The notes: generated from the sequence alone by a model not told the origin. A DNA stretch of 64,000 bases from Methylotenera mobilis 13 (GCF_000384255.1 NZ_KB913035.1:124001-188000), one strand, 5' to 3'. Counted from the stretch's first letter, positions 1-9,068 are shown. A program made the numbers and translations.

Positions 1-58
1 AGCTGATGCTACAGACAGCAAGTGTTGCAATCATTTTGTAAATGGTTTGATTCTTCAT
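1..58 (-). CDS. N-terminus of an exported protein (runs off window)
   Basis: An ATG at 58 (minus) opens a frame that stays open to the window edge. The visible 19 residues start MKNQTIYKMIATLAVCSIS, a basic start followed by a hydrophobic run, as in a Sec signal peptide. An AGGAG ribosome site sits about seven bases upstream. It lies downstream of the His/Met/Cys-rich gene at 284-640 on the same strand. In metal-efflux operons such a small gene often precedes a CzcC/CusC-type outer-membrane factor, so that is a possible identity, but nothing visible proves it. Confidence 0.55.
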   Translation of the reverse strand, partial: MKNQTIYKMIATLAVCSIS

Positions 59-229
59 GATAAATACTCCTAGACAATTTATAGTCACTGCAATTGCATA
101 GAGGTGGTTCAGCAGTCGTGCGCGGTTATGTATAGGCGTAAACAGCCATACGCTAGACCTCGAACGGATATAAAACCACCGCCGGGAATACGTGCCGAAG
201 AAATAGAAGTGTGTTGGGTACGATCAAGT

Positions 230-249
230 ACTCAGATAAGCATCTGAGT
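230..249. other. Hairpin between two minus-strand genes
   Basis: Arms ACTCAGAT and ATCTGAGT (8 bp, perfect) enclose a four-base loop AAGC. It lies between the gene at 284-640 and the partial gene at 1-58. No T run follows on either strand, so it is not a classical terminator. It may be an attenuator or processing site. Confidence 0.35.
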
Positions 250-283
250 TCGAGAGCCGTTTAAAACAAGACGACCTTCGGCA

Positions 284-640
284 CTATGCGAAGGTTTGTC
301 TGGGGGGATGAAAAAGTGAGGGTGGAACGGTATCCGGAACTTCAGATATATCGGTGGAGTACATAGGTAATGCACCACTAAATTCCAGAGGGGTGTTAAA
401 TGGAATAATTGCCTGTGCTACGCTTAAATGGCAGGGCAGGCATTTGTCACATGTTACATTTTTAGCTGGTTTTGCACTGTCATGGTGATCGCAGTGAGCC
501 ATATCATCCATATTGCTCATGTCAGCATTCACCTGCATTTGCTGGGTATCATGCATCTGACAATTAGGCATAGCTACTGCTGCCATGCCTTCTACAGGGA
601 GGCATATCAGCATAATGAATTTAATTATTTTGGACTTCAC
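284..640 (-). CDS. Exported His/Met/Cys-rich small protein, probable metal-binding (DUF2946-like)
   Basis: 118 residues. Residues 1-20 look like a signal peptide, so the mature protein would act in the periplasm. The next 50 residues are rich in His, Met, Cys and Asp (CQMHDTQQMQ, MAHCDHHD) and end in a CDKCLPCH cluster, all typical ligands for Cu(I), Ag(I) or Zn. The protein resembles short DUF2946/CopL-like proteins found ahead of copper or heavy-metal efflux operons. The next gene downstream (1-58) also begins with a signal peptide, which fits an efflux operon. Metal binding is inferred from composition, and the family assignment is tentative. Confidence 0.6.
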   Translation of the reverse strand: MKSKIIKFIMLICLPVEGMAAVAMPNCQMHDTQQMQVNADMSNMDDMAHCDHHDSAKPAKNVTCDKCLPCHLSVAQAIIPFNTPLEFSGALPMYSTDISEVPDTVPPSLFHPPRQTFA

Positions 641-717
641 GGATCAATTTTACGCTTAAAAAAAACTCTTTGCAATTACTTGAACGTACTATGTATGATA
701 AAAAATAGAAATGATAA

Positions 718-1107
718 TTGGAACTCATTTTGAAAACGTTATTGATATTCGCATTTTTACTGGCTTTGTCCGGTTGTAGCAGCATTCCAAGTGGTGGTCG
801 CGACAATTGGATAGGACATACCGAATCGGGAGAAGCTTCTTTCTACGCTGATAAATTTCAGAATCGAAAAACTGCTAGCGGAGAGCGGTATAACCATAGT
901 TTAAAAACAGCGGCTCATAACAAAATCCCTTTCGGTTCAAGCGTAAAGGTAACGAACAAGAATAATGGCAAAAGCGTCGTTGTAAAAGTAAATGATCGTG
1001 GCCAATTCGCAAAAGGCCGAGTTATTGATCTTTCAAAATCTGCATTTATTAGTATTGGCAACCCATCTTCTGGTGTGATAAACGTTAGTATAGAAGTTGT
1101 TCAGTAG
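718..1107 (+). CDS. rlpA: RlpA-like septal ring lipoprotein (double-psi beta-barrel)
   Basis: 129 residues. A hydrophobic leader ends in a lipobox (LSGC; Cys20 counted from 718), so it is a lipoprotein. The rest is one RlpA/DPBB domain: GEASFYADKFQNRKTASGE near residues 38-56 and VKVNDRGQF...RVIDLS near 88-107, including the conserved Asp-Arg-Gly. RlpA proteins bind or cleave denuded peptidoglycan at the septum. This copy lacks the long linker and SPOR domain of full-length RlpA, so it is a minimal form. The start is a TTG; the TTG at 730, with GGAA upstream, is equally likely and gives a more usual leader. It is an orphan copy on the accessory element. Confidence 0.82.
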   Translation: MELILKTLLIFAFLLALSGCSSIPSGGRDNWIGHTESGEASFYADKFQNRKTASGERYNHSLKTAAHNKIPFGSSVKVTNKNNGKSVVVKVNDRGQFAKGRVIDLSKSAFISIGNPSSGVINVSIEVVQ

Positions 1108-1127
1108 CACATGACGATTCCTTCATG

Positions 1128-1190
1128 CGTGACGCCGCTTCGCGGCACAGCTTAATTCAGACATTGAACGTCCGCTTTGGGCTGATCACA
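1128..1190. other. Intergenic hairpin and dispersed motif
   Basis: Just downstream of the RlpA gene a short hairpin (GCCGC-TTC-GCGGC) is followed at 1168-1190 by a copy of a short dispersed motif (core GTCCGCTTTGGGCTGA). Related copies lie at 33841-33860, 35974-35996 and 45651-45672. No gene is visible here. The hairpin could end rlpA transcription. Confidence 0.35.
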
Positions 1191-1227
1191 GTCGGTTAGC
1201 TTCTATAGTTGACCGTCAGCTTTGCGG

Positions 1228-1254
1228 TGTGAGTTCAACCGGTCGATGCAACAC
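1228..1254. repeat. IS30-family terminal inverted repeat (left)
   Basis: 27 bases identical to the reverse complement of 2430-2456. It contains the stop codon of the transposase. Confidence 0.93.
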
Positions 1255-2395
1255 ACGTTTTGAATCTTTCTGCTGGGGTCTCGTAATTTAATGTTTTACG
1301 AGGTCTGTCATTTAGCTGTCTAGCCACTGCACTTAGTTTAGCTTGTGAGTGTACCGATAAGTCAGTGCCTTTTGGAAAGTACTGCCTTAACAAGCGGTTT
1401 GTATTTTCATTACTGCCACGCTGCCATGGACTGTTTGGATCGCAAAAGTACACATCAATATTCGTCTCCACTTTAAACCGTCGATGATCTGCAAACTCCG
1501 TACCTCTATCCAGAGTTAATGATTTATATAACTCATTTGGGAGTTTCTTTGCTTGCTTAATTAAAGCAGATACAACGCTTTCGGATTTTCTGTCTTTAAT
1601 TTTAGCTAACATTACAAATCGTGAATGACGCTCAACCAATGTAACGATGTAGCTGTTTTTAGACCCTGCTATCAAGTCACCCTCCCAATGTCCTGGTATA
1701 GCACGATCCTCTATAGAGGCTGGACGTTCACTAATCGAAACTGTATCAGTAATTTGCCCAAGTCCATTTCCTTTTAAGCTCGAATGCTTGGACCTACGCA
1801 TAATACGTTTCGTCCTCAGGTATTGAATTAACTCCTTCTTCAATACACCGCGAGTCTGAACATACAAGCTACGATAGATGGTTTCATGTGACACTTGGTT
1901 ATGCTCTTCTGTAGGAAACTCTCTTTTCAACCAACCAGCAATCTGCTGCGGTGACCAGTTTAATTGTAGCTTACATGTGATGGCTTTTATTAAACCTTGA
2001 TTACATGATAGTTTGCAAAGCTTTGGACGTTTCGCACGATCCCAGGCAGCTTGATCTGCATGTGTTGCGCGATATTGCTGACAACCTTCATTTCGCTTTA
2101 TTTCACGGCTAATGGTAGATGGAGAGCGTCCAAGTCGATGGGCAATCGAACGAAACGATTCTTGAATTGCCACACCTCTGGAAATTTCCTCGCGCTCTGA
2201 AAGCGATAATGCTAGATGTGATCTTACTCTTTGAGGGGGTCTAATCCCGCCCGTCACAGATAATATACCAGCTATTGAAGAGTGATTTCTGTCAAATATC
2301 CGCGCTATATCGTGTAATGAGTCACCTTTTTTCCACCGATCCCACATGATGGCTTTTTGTTCATCACTGTAATAAATTCTTGGTCTCTGTTTCAT
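1235..2395 (-). CDS. IS30-family transposase
   Basis: 386 residues, full length. An N-terminal helix-turn-helix region (about residues 1-100, with SPSTISREIKRNEG at about 91-104) is followed by the DDE catalytic domain. The visible acids are D240 (PGHWEGDLI), D296 (LTLDRGTEF) and E330 (QRGSNENTNR), a DD(33)E spacing typical of IS30. The enzyme cuts and joins the 27-bp ends that flank it. All catalytic residues are present. Confidence 0.96.
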   Translation of the reverse strand: MKQRPRIYYSDEQKAIMWDRWKKGDSLHDIARIFDRNHSSIAGILSVTGGIRPPQRVRSHLALSLSEREEISRGVAIQESFRSIAHRLGRSPSTISREIKRNEGCQQYRATHADQAAWDRAKRPKLCKLSCNQGLIKAITCKLQLNWSPQQIAGWLKREFPTEEHNQVSHETIYRSLYVQTRGVLKKELIQYLRTKRIMRRSKHSSLKGNGLGQITDTVSISERPASIEDRAIPGHWEGDLIAGSKNSYIVTLVERHSRFVMLAKIKDRKSESVVSALIKQAKKLPNELYKSLTLDRGTEFADHRRFKVETNIDVYFCDPNSPWQRGSNENTNRLLRQYFPKGTDLSVHSQAKLSAVARQLNDRPRKTLNYETPAERFKTCVASTG

Positions 2396-2429
2396 TTTTC
2401 AACACCTCATTCTTTTGTATAAGAATAAC

Positions 2430-2456
2430 GTGTTGCATCGACCGGTTGAACTCACA
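2430..2456. repeat. IS30-family terminal inverted repeat (right)
   Basis: Perfect 27-bp inverted copy of 1228-1254, followed by GG, which matches the two bases preceding the left end. Confidence 0.93.
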
Positions 2457-2568
2457 GGATTTAGCAGACAAACTCAGCTATTTTTTACTATAAATCTAGG
2501 TTGTTTTACGATTCACATATAAATTAAAATATGAATTAAATTCCATCTAAATTGAAAAGAGCATATTT

Positions 2569-2748
2569 ATGAACTCTGATATACCAACAACATGGTCCAT
2601 AAAATTACTTGATGCTGGAGATGGATCTGGTGATGCAATACTTTGCTTGCCGGATGAGCTACTAGAATCAACTGGATGGTCTATAGGCGATGATTTAATG
2701 TTAGATTTTGTTGAAGATGAAAATGCAGTAAGAGTAGTGAAGACCTAA
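2569..2748 (+). CDS. AbrB/MazE-like small DNA-binding protein (antitoxin-type)
   Basis: 59 residues starting MNSDIPTTWSIKL. The pattern KLLDAGDGSGDAIL-x-LPDELLESTGWSIGDDLML matches short SpoVT-AbrB/MazE-fold proteins, in which a swapped-hairpin barrel binds DNA and 'GW..GD.L' marks the second strand. Such proteins are usually antitoxins or autoregulators. No toxin gene is adjacent: the next gene (2763-3107) converges on it and does not look like MazF or a PIN protein. It sits between the IS30 element and tns core I. The family assignment is from visible motif only. Confidence 0.65.
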   Translation: MNSDIPTTWSIKLLDAGDGSGDAILCLPDELLESTGWSIGDDLMLDFVEDENAVRVVKT

Positions 2749-2762
2749 AGTCAAAGCCTACT

Positions 2763-3107
2763 TCAGTCCTCCATCACTAATGGCAACCCCATATCAATCC
2801 TAGCTAATCTCTGTGCGGTTTTGATCATGGATTCAGTCAAATTCTCCATCTCAGTATCTGCTAGAGATATCTGCTTATACTTCTCCAAAGCTGATTCAAA
2901 GGATGCTTCTTGAACATAGGCAATCAATTGCATATAGCGATCTCGTTGCTTAGTGTTCGTGCTTTTAGTTTTCTTGCAATAGAGGTTTTCTAGGTGCATT
3001 GAGATATAGGCAATAAATTCTAGCTGGAAAGCATTCTCTATGTTAATTTTATCCGTGTAGCAAAACCTTAAACTTGGCGGTTTCAACCTTAGATTGCCAA
3101 TCGCCAA
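2763..3107 (-). CDS. Hypothetical protein downstream of tnsD-I
   Basis: 114 residues, predicted mostly helical, family not recognised. It follows tnsD-I on the same strand after 47 bp that hold a small hairpin (ATCCGC-TTT-GCGGAT at 3126-3140), so it may be co-transcribed with the transposition genes at reduced level. The start is uncertain: TTG at 3107 has no good ribosome site, and an internal ATG at 2999 is possible. No signal peptide or membrane segment. It has no counterpart downstream of tnsD-II, so it is not a core transposition gene. Confidence 0.55.
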   Translation of the reverse strand: MAIGNLRLKPPSLRFCYTDKINIENAFQLEFIAYISMHLENLYCKKTKSTNTKQRDRYMQLIAYVQEASFESALEKYKQISLADTEMENLTESMIKTAQRLARIDMGLPLVMED

Positions 3108-3125
3108 TATTTTAATTAAGTGAAT

Positions 3126-3140
3126 ATCCGCTTTGCGGAT
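3126..3140. other. Small hairpin between tnsD-I and downstream gene
   Basis: ATCCGC and GCGGAT arms with a TTT loop, immediately after the tnsD-I stop. No U tract follows. A similar TCCGC-AAA-GCGGA hairpin occurs near 36058-36070. Confidence 0.3.
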
Positions 3141-3154
3141 TAAGGCAACCTACT

Positions 3155-5017
3155 CTAGTTAATCAAACTCCAGTTCGATTCTGCAGCAGCTCGATTTAAA
3201 AATGGCTGAGATTTATTGGAGTTAAATTTTGAAAATAGAACTAGTTCAATTTGCCTATATTCACATTCACGTACTATTTTATTCGAACTAGTTTTATATT
3301 TTGCAGCGATAAAAGCGCATGAAACATAGCGATCGTGAAATTCCTTCACAGAATCTACTTTTATGTATGTTCCACTAGACTTTTGTTTGCTTTCAAGTAG
3401 TCCATCCTTAGATAAATTCTTAACCACTAGCGGATCACAGTGTAAATATTTGGCAGCAACTGCAAGTGTGCAATAACCTAAAACTTGCTTTTTTTGTTCT
3501 TCAAAAAACTGTTTTACTTCTGATAGTTTAAATAATAGATCAGACAACCGCTCTGATTTATGAAAAACAATCGTAATTTCAGAGTTAAGCACTGCGGTTA
3601 TGAAGTTTGCCTTAATTTTAGATGCACCTATCTTCATAGCCATGGCTTGTTTTAGGGATATACTAGGCTCCGCAAGAAAAGCTTCATTGGAAGATGCACA
3701 ATTTAAAAACTGATCTCTAAAATTTATTACATCCTGTTCATGATAGGCTACAGTTGGGTTAGCGATATGTTGTACTTTAAAAATACCCTGATCACGCAAA
3801 ATCTTTAAAACACTAACTGGAATATCTAAATATTTAGCAGCTTTTCTGATTGTTAGACTTTTACCATTGGAAATTTTAAATAGAAGCGTCTGACTAATAT
3901 CAAAAAAATTTCTTGTTCTTCCATTTAAATGACTCGTCTTTCCAACGATTGAGCCATTCGAGACTAATCTTCTTGCAGTACTTGGCATAACCCCCAACGC
4001 TTTTGATAAGCCGTAGATACCGACTATTGGGCTATAAACGTTTTTATATGTTGTGACGTAGCCTTGCTTCCATCTATCGTTACCATAGCCCACAAATGCG
4101 TCTTTTATAAACTTTATTTTGTTTTTAGGTATTTTTGATTTGAAAAGACTTCCGTAGAAGGATTCGAACTGCTTACGCAATCCAAACCCTTCAGTTGAGG
4201 CCCTCTCTTGTCTAAAAGAATCTAAATGTTTATATAATCCTTCAGGCCAATTCTCGAGAGCTTTACTTGCTCTGGTTAGCACTGCTTCATGCGCTAGCGT
4301 TTTAACATTTTCATCATCATAGTTTGCATAACTATATTTGTTTTCAAAACGGTTTAAAACAGCTAATAACTCTGGGAGCTTTAAGCGATCAAGATTATCA
4401 AGTGGAAAGCCAAGATAATGCTTAAGAAAATTGAAATCATGCGGTTCATGCCGTAATTGATTAGAGATAAAAGCGGTCAATCCAATCAGCGCTTTGTTTA
4501 TCGATAAGTCACCTTTGATTTTTGACAAATCAAAACCACATTTACATTTCAGTAACGCTGGCCGAAACCAAGATAATTTTTTATGGCAAGCAGGGCAGTC
4601 TTTAATGAGATATCTACGGTGGATAGGGCATAGAACGATGTGCTTTATATCCGTATAAGATTCAATATAGCCTTTTTCAAGAACACAATCGACGCAAATT
4701 CTTGGTTCTTTTATGCATAGGTTGTATGTCGGCAAATAATGATCGTATATAAAAATATGTTTTGAGACTTTTGCTGACCCAGGTCTTTGATAGCCAAGCT
4801 CTAATATTTCCTCTTGAGTTAGCAGGAACAATTGTTTAAGTTTCTTAAGCGGTGGAATGATTGAATCCATTTCACCTTTACTAAATCCTGCGCTTCCAAG
4901 CATCATCGCGGGCGTCGGGTATGCGTTTTCGGCTGAGACTCTTAGGATATATCCTTTTAAACTTTCGTATTCAAACGGCTTCGATGCAATCACAACTGGT
5001 TGGATTAATTCTGACAT
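3155..5017 (-). CDS. tnsD: TnsD/TniQ-family target-selection protein, core I
   Basis: About 620 residues. The N-terminal TniQ domain has the expected zinc-finger pattern: ICVDC, then LCPIHRRYLIKDCPACHKKL, then CKCG (roughly residues 105-165). The long C-terminal part is poorly conserved and probably contains DNA-reading HTH segments (QAMAMKIGASKIKA, KYLHCDPLVVKNLSKDGLL). In Tn7, TnsD binds a chromosomal attachment site and recruits TnsC; by analogy this protein would select the insertion site of element A. It is longer than Tn7 TnsD (508). ATG at 5017 with GAGG upstream is preferred over the TTG at 5029. It is last in tnsA-B-C-D and adjoins tnsC. Confidence 0.9.
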   Translation of the reverse strand: MSELIQPVVIASKPFEYESLKGYILRVSAENAYPTPAMMLGSAGFSKGEMDSIIPPLKKLKQLFLLTQEEILELGYQRPGSAKVSKHIFIYDHYLPTYNLCIKEPRICVDCVLEKGYIESYTDIKHIVLCPIHRRYLIKDCPACHKKLSWFRPALLKCKCGFDLSKIKGDLSINKALIGLTAFISNQLRHEPHDFNFLKHYLGFPLDNLDRLKLPELLAVLNRFENKYSYANYDDENVKTLAHEAVLTRASKALENWPEGLYKHLDSFRQERASTEGFGLRKQFESFYGSLFKSKIPKNKIKFIKDAFVGYGNDRWKQGYVTTYKNVYSPIVGIYGLSKALGVMPSTARRLVSNGSIVGKTSHLNGRTRNFFDISQTLLFKISNGKSLTIRKAAKYLDIPVSVLKILRDQGIFKVQHIANPTVAYHEQDVINFRDQFLNCASSNEAFLAEPSISLKQAMAMKIGASKIKANFITAVLNSEITIVFHKSERLSDLLFKLSEVKQFFEEQKKQVLGYCTLAVAAKYLHCDPLVVKNLSKDGLLESKQKSSGTYIKVDSVKEFHDRYVSCAFIAAKYKTSSNKIVRECEYRQIELVLFSKFNSNKSQPFLNRAAAESNWSLIN

Positions 5018-5025
5018 AATCATCC

Positions 5026-6063
5026 TCAACTTAAGGCCTCGTGAAGTGAACGAGGTTTATATGCCTGTTGAATGGTTTCTGATTGATATTCGTCAGTTCG
5101 CTTGCCGATGTCAGCCGCTTTTTTTAGCTGTACTGTCTCATAAAGCTGAAACTTGTCTGAAAATGGGCTGACTTGATATTGATCAATTTGATTCACTACA
5201 TTAAGGTAGGCGTTTTCAATATCTTCGTATCGGATTACAGTGCGATCTTCATCAATCACTATCCAAGCGGCTTGTCGAATAATGTTAAATACATAGCCTG
5301 TTAGCCCACCAGTGGCTAAATAAAACCTATAGGCAAACTCATCCTCTTCAATATCGGGCAACTTAAACTTTTCACTAAGCAAGCTTTTAAAACCTTCTAA
5401 AAGTCCTATAAATTCAGCTCTGGAGTCCTCATCATTCCAGTCAAATCTTGGAAGACGCATTGTTTTAACAAACCGGCCTCTGAGTTGTTCGTTTTGATAT
5501 AACAAAGCTTCTGCATATGGAAGACCTGCGATCACTACGACAATATTTGATTTATTTAGCAGTGTTTTTAACCAATCCGTCAGGTGATGAATTATTCTGT
5601 ATTTGGATGTTTTATCAACAAAATGTTGAATCTCATCAATAATGATCATCCTAGTTTGACATGCGTTAATAAAATGTAATAACCGTCTAGTTTTATCTTG
5701 CTCAGTTCCTTTATTTGCGGCTGGATCTCCATACTCCGCCAACATCTCACTAGTCAGTCCTTTTACTGTAGGCTTTGATGGGACCTGTACACGTAATATG
5801 GGTAAAATTGTTGTTCCATCAGAGTTTCGACTTGATTTAAATTTAGCACTTAACTCCTCTTGTAGCCTTGACTTTCCAGTCCTTGACTCCCCAACGACGA
5901 AAACGCCTATTGAATCGCGTAATGTTGATGCGGCGTGATAAAAACTCTCTAATGACTTTTTGGTTTCATCAAATGCTGTGTGCATCACAAGCATTTCCTC
6001 AATAAAAAGTTTAAGCTCTTGCTTTGATGTCATTTGCATTTTCAAACCCTTTGTTTTCGTCAC
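5026..6063 (-). CDS. tnsC: TnsC/TniB AAA+ transposition regulator, core I
   Basis: 345 residues. Walker A GESRTGKS (residues 58-65) and Walker B IIIDEIQHF (D143, E144) are intact, so it should bind and hydrolyse ATP. In Tn7-like systems TnsC forms filaments on target DNA, receives the signal from TnsD and activates TnsAB. It overlaps the end of tnsB by about 50 bp (a later start at 6039 is possible) and ends at the start of tnsD, so translation is coupled. Only moderately similar to core II TnsC, but with the same motifs. Confidence 0.93.
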   Translation of the reverse strand: MTKTKGLKMQMTSKQELKLFIEEMLVMHTAFDETKKSLESFYHAASTLRDSIGVFVVGESRTGKSRLQEELSAKFKSSRNSDGTTILPILRVQVPSKPTVKGLTSEMLAEYGDPAANKGTEQDKTRRLLHFINACQTRMIIIDEIQHFVDKTSKYRIIHHLTDWLKTLLNKSNIVVVIAGLPYAEALLYQNEQLRGRFVKTMRLPRFDWNDEDSRAEFIGLLEGFKSLLSEKFKLPDIEEDEFAYRFYLATGGLTGYVFNIIRQAAWIVIDEDRTVIRYEDIENAYLNVVNQIDQYQVSPFSDKFQLYETVQLKKAADIGKRTDEYQSETIQQAYKPRSLHEALS

Positions 6064-8014
6064 GATTAGTTCTGTTGGTCTCGAATGTCTTTCTTTTGAT
6101 AGTACTGACTAATGGCGTTTTTATTTTAGAAACCACATTGTTTTCTTCATTATTTACAGTAGTACTCATACTGGACGTCTTAGTTACCAATCTTTTACTT
6201 TGTCTCCTTGTATTTTTATTCTTATTACTTAACTCCAGCCCTATCAGTTCTTGCATTTTTTCATGTGCACGAGATACTGCTTCCAGATCATCACTCATAA
6301 AATATTTTTTTGCGTATTTTTTGTTTGCCTTATGTCTTCCATATGTCAGGTTATTTGCATATTTGGCATAGCGCTCTATAACTGGCACGGTGAGTGTTGT
6401 TCCATCAGGAGGAAGGGCATAGATATAACCAAGATTTTCTGGATTCCACTTAATGCGAGCTTGTTTTATGGGTCCAAATTTAGCAACGATAGCTTGTAAT
6501 TCGTCGCAATTATATTGAAGGCTATTAATTGAGATTCCTGTATGACTTAATCCTCTTTCAGCATTCGTACCCATGACGACATCTAAAACTTCAAGATTTG
6601 TCGGAATTGGTATATCAGATGTTTGGATATTATCTGACCATGCATCGTATGGCCGCATCCCTAGTACACTGTGTGTCTTTTTATGGTAAATATCTACTAT
6701 CCATATTGTGATGATTTCTTCCATCGCTTTAAGCGAAATAGTCGCGTTTTTTTTAGCGTCATATCCAGCATTTTCAGAGATACTAGAAAAGGTACGGCCT
6801 GGAACACCATCTGTAACTTGACGACTCATTGTGCCTAATGCTCTTTCCACATGTCCTTTCCACCAAGGTGTTTTTCTCTGACAAAATGTCAAATTAATGC
6901 CAAGTTGACTGCAACTATCATCTAGGGATTTACTATGAAATTCCAACCCATTATCAACAACTAAATTTTCCATAACGCCAAACATAGGCCAGTCACTTTC
7001 AACGCCATTCCACTTACTTTTTAAATCAGTTTTTGGTGGTATTGCCATTTTTAACAATCGAGCGACAACCATGACTGATGGCGGGTCGTAACTTATGCAA
7101 AATCCCATTATTGATCTTGAGAAGACATCTATTGCAATAGATAGCGTAGGCCTTGATACACACAAGCCAGTTTCTTCGTCGACCAACATTACATCTAATT
7201 CCGTATGGTCGATTTCTACTCTTTCTAATGGATAACTAGCTATCACACCTTTGGTTGATGACCTAAACCTATTTCTGGCTGCATTTGCGCCGTTCCTTCT
7301 TGCATACTTATCATATTCAGGTATGTCTTTAATTAAACTAGAAATGAGAGAATAGGTTGGGTAAGATAGCTTTTCATCAGGTGGGCGTAATTTGTTCTCT
7401 TTCCTGACCTCTCTCTTTGCATCTTCTAAAGTTTTATTGATACTGCCTCTATCTGGTTGAAGGTAAACCCTGTCGATAGATTGCTCGCAAATATCATAAA
7501 TTTTAGCTTGATAGCGTCGCGTTCTATTTCCTTTCCTGTCGTTCAAATGCGCCAGTGCTAATATATTCTTATCAGCCTCTATATAACGTTTCATCCATCG
7601 TGCCACAGTTGCGGGGTGTGGGGCTGCATCCCAATCTTTACGCCAGATATCGTCAATAGCTATTGATAAAATTTCACGAGATCTACAATCACCATATAAC
7701 TTATATATTTCCTCTAGTAAATAACGCTTTCTTTTTATGATTACCTGCTCATGTTCGTCATACATATCAAGGTTAGCTGCGATTTTTTCGTTGCGATTTA
7801 GCTTAATAGTCCCAGGTGTATGAATAGGCATACTTGCTTCAAAAACGATTTCACCTGTTGCAATTTTTGCATAAAGATTATTGATGCTCAGATTTCGCAT
7901 TCGATGAGTATTTACATCTAAGATCTGCCATTCATCATCAATCAAACGCTCCAATTTATAGGACACTTTGTTCCAAACGATATGCTGACCGTGCCTTAAG
8001 TATGCAAAAGCCAT
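6011..8014 (-). CDS. tnsB: TnsB DDE transposase, core I
   Basis: 667 residues. The rve/integrase core shows D269 (VEIDHTELD), D354 (VVDNGLEFHS) and E390 (WWKGHVERA), a DD(35)E triad. Upstream helical domains would bind the transposon-end boxes; the C-terminus is basic and low-complexity, as expected for a TnsC-interacting tail. TnsB makes the 3' cuts and joins the ends to target DNA. It overlaps the tnsA stop by one base (TAATG). It is clearly divergent from core II TnsB, so the two cores are not recent duplicates. Confidence 0.95.
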   Translation of the reverse strand: MAFAYLRHGQHIVWNKVSYKLERLIDDEWQILDVNTHRMRNLSINNLYAKIATGEIVFEASMPIHTPGTIKLNRNEKIAANLDMYDEHEQVIIKRKRYLLEEIYKLYGDCRSREILSIAIDDIWRKDWDAAPHPATVARWMKRYIEADKNILALAHLNDRKGNRTRRYQAKIYDICEQSIDRVYLQPDRGSINKTLEDAKREVRKENKLRPPDEKLSYPTYSLISSLIKDIPEYDKYARRNGANAARNRFRSSTKGVIASYPLERVEIDHTELDVMLVDEETGLCVSRPTLSIAIDVFSRSIMGFCISYDPPSVMVVARLLKMAIPPKTDLKSKWNGVESDWPMFGVMENLVVDNGLEFHSKSLDDSCSQLGINLTFCQRKTPWWKGHVERALGTMSRQVTDGVPGRTFSSISENAGYDAKKNATISLKAMEEIITIWIVDIYHKKTHSVLGMRPYDAWSDNIQTSDIPIPTNLEVLDVVMGTNAERGLSHTGISINSLQYNCDELQAIVAKFGPIKQARIKWNPENLGYIYALPPDGTTLTVPVIERYAKYANNLTYGRHKANKKYAKKYFMSDDLEAVSRAHEKMQELIGLELSNKNKNTRRQSKRLVTKTSSMSTTVNNEENNVVSKIKTPLVSTIKRKTFETNRTNRDENKGFENANDIKARA

Positions 8015-8814
8015 TATGCAATCTCCGAATTTCCCAAACTTAGTAACGATTCAGCAGAGAGCGGCACTGATAAATCACATACAAGAAATCCAGTTATGAT
8101 CATCTTGTATATATAGTTCTCAGCTAACTCATGTTGCAAATAATTAGTAAGCTTTGATAGCTCAATCGTGTCTGTTGACAGAAAAGCACGTCTTGTTAAC
8201 TCATGAATGTTTTCGGATGTTTGATACTTTCCGAAGAAAAGTAGATGTCTTGCGTTTTCAAGATAAGAAAAACTTTCAAGTTGCTGACTTACAACCATGA
8301 GGTAATCATAACCTTCGTGTTTTAAGAGCGGTTTTAGCAGAGTCGCTCGCTTTTCGAGATCCAAATCATCTAAAGCAAAATTTGGTTTAATTTCAATGAA
8401 TAGGCTATTTTCTCCAGATAGCTTCACTAATATATCGGGATAATGCAGATTTATAATACCCGTATGATCCTTGTATTTAATTAATGCGGGTTGCTCGCTG
8501 TAGCTTTTAACATTTGGGCAAATCTCTAATATTCTAAATGCCGCAAGCTCGTTATGAGACTCCCAATGCATCATTCTGCCGTTTTTAAGGGATGGGAATT
8601 TCCCAGTCATGCGATAATTTGATCGTCGCACAACTTTGCGCATTCGTTGGTTCGGCTCAGCAAATTTTATCGATAGGCTCCTGCCTCTAAATAAGAAATC
8701 TTTTTCACAGTGAATTTCCTCGAATTCGTTAAGCATCGTGTATAAATTTTCACATTCAACTTTTGGTTCACTTGCTTTATTTTTGTTAAATATGCGCATC
8801 ATGGCTTCGTTCAT
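8014..8814 (-). CDS. tnsA: TnsA endonuclease, core I
   Basis: 266 residues, close to Tn7 TnsA (273). Restriction-enzyme-like active site: E85/E89 (HWESHNE), D127 (HYPDILVK) and E141-x-K143 (FIEIKP). TnsA cuts the 5' ends, which with TnsB gives cut-and-paste transposition. ATG at 8814 has AAAAGGA six bases upstream and is preferred to the upstream TTG at 8868, which lies inside a palindromic operator. First gene of the tnsABCD operon. Confidence 0.92.
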   Translation of the reverse strand: MNEAMMRIFNKNKASEPKVECENLYTMLNEFEEIHCEKDFLFRGRSLSIKFAEPNQRMRKVVRRSNYRMTGKFPSLKNGRMMHWESHNELAAFRILEICPNVKSYSEQPALIKYKDHTGIINLHYPDILVKLSGENSLFIEIKPNFALDDLDLEKRATLLKPLLKHEGYDYLMVVSQQLESFSYLENARHLLFFGKYQTSENIHELTRRAFLSTDTIELSKLTNYLQHELAENYIYKMIITGFLVCDLSVPLSAESLLSLGNSEIA

Positions 8815-8852
8815 CGTTGTCCTTTTTAGAAATTTGGGCAAAATATTTCCAG

Positions 8853-8870
8853 CGTTGGTAATTACCAACG
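8853..8870. promoter_or_regulatory. 18-bp perfect palindrome upstream of tnsA-I
   Basis: CGTTGGTAATTACCAACG is an exact palindrome, 39 bp upstream of the chosen tnsA start. Its position suggests an operator controlling the tnsABCD operon, either by TnsA/B autoregulation or by the XRE protein encoded just upstream (9069-9431). Function is inferred from symmetry and place only. Confidence 0.5.
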
Positions 8871-9068
8871 TTTTTTGAGAATAATGAGATTTGTGAAGAC
8901 TTGACTGAACGAGGATGTTGGCAGATACTTACATCACCATAACGTAGTATCAGTAACACCAAAGAGGGCAAGTCTTTTGATTTGTCCTTTTTTACATTTG
9001 AGTACTCCTTTCTTGTGCGTACTTACTCTTGGTCAGCAACCTATTATTGGTAAAACTAGCATGCGTCA

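Larger units (their letters stand above)
1228..2456 (-). mobile_element. IS30-family insertion sequence, complete
   Basis: A 1,229-bp element bounded by perfect 27-bp terminal inverted repeats at 1228-1254 and 2430-2456 (outer sequence TGTGAGTTCAACCGG). It is flanked on both sides by GG, consistent with the 2-3 bp target duplications of this family. It holds one transposase gene on the minus strand, whose stop codon lies inside the repeat at 1235-1237. Perfect ends and an intact gene suggest a recent, possibly active insertion into element A. Confidence 0.93.
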
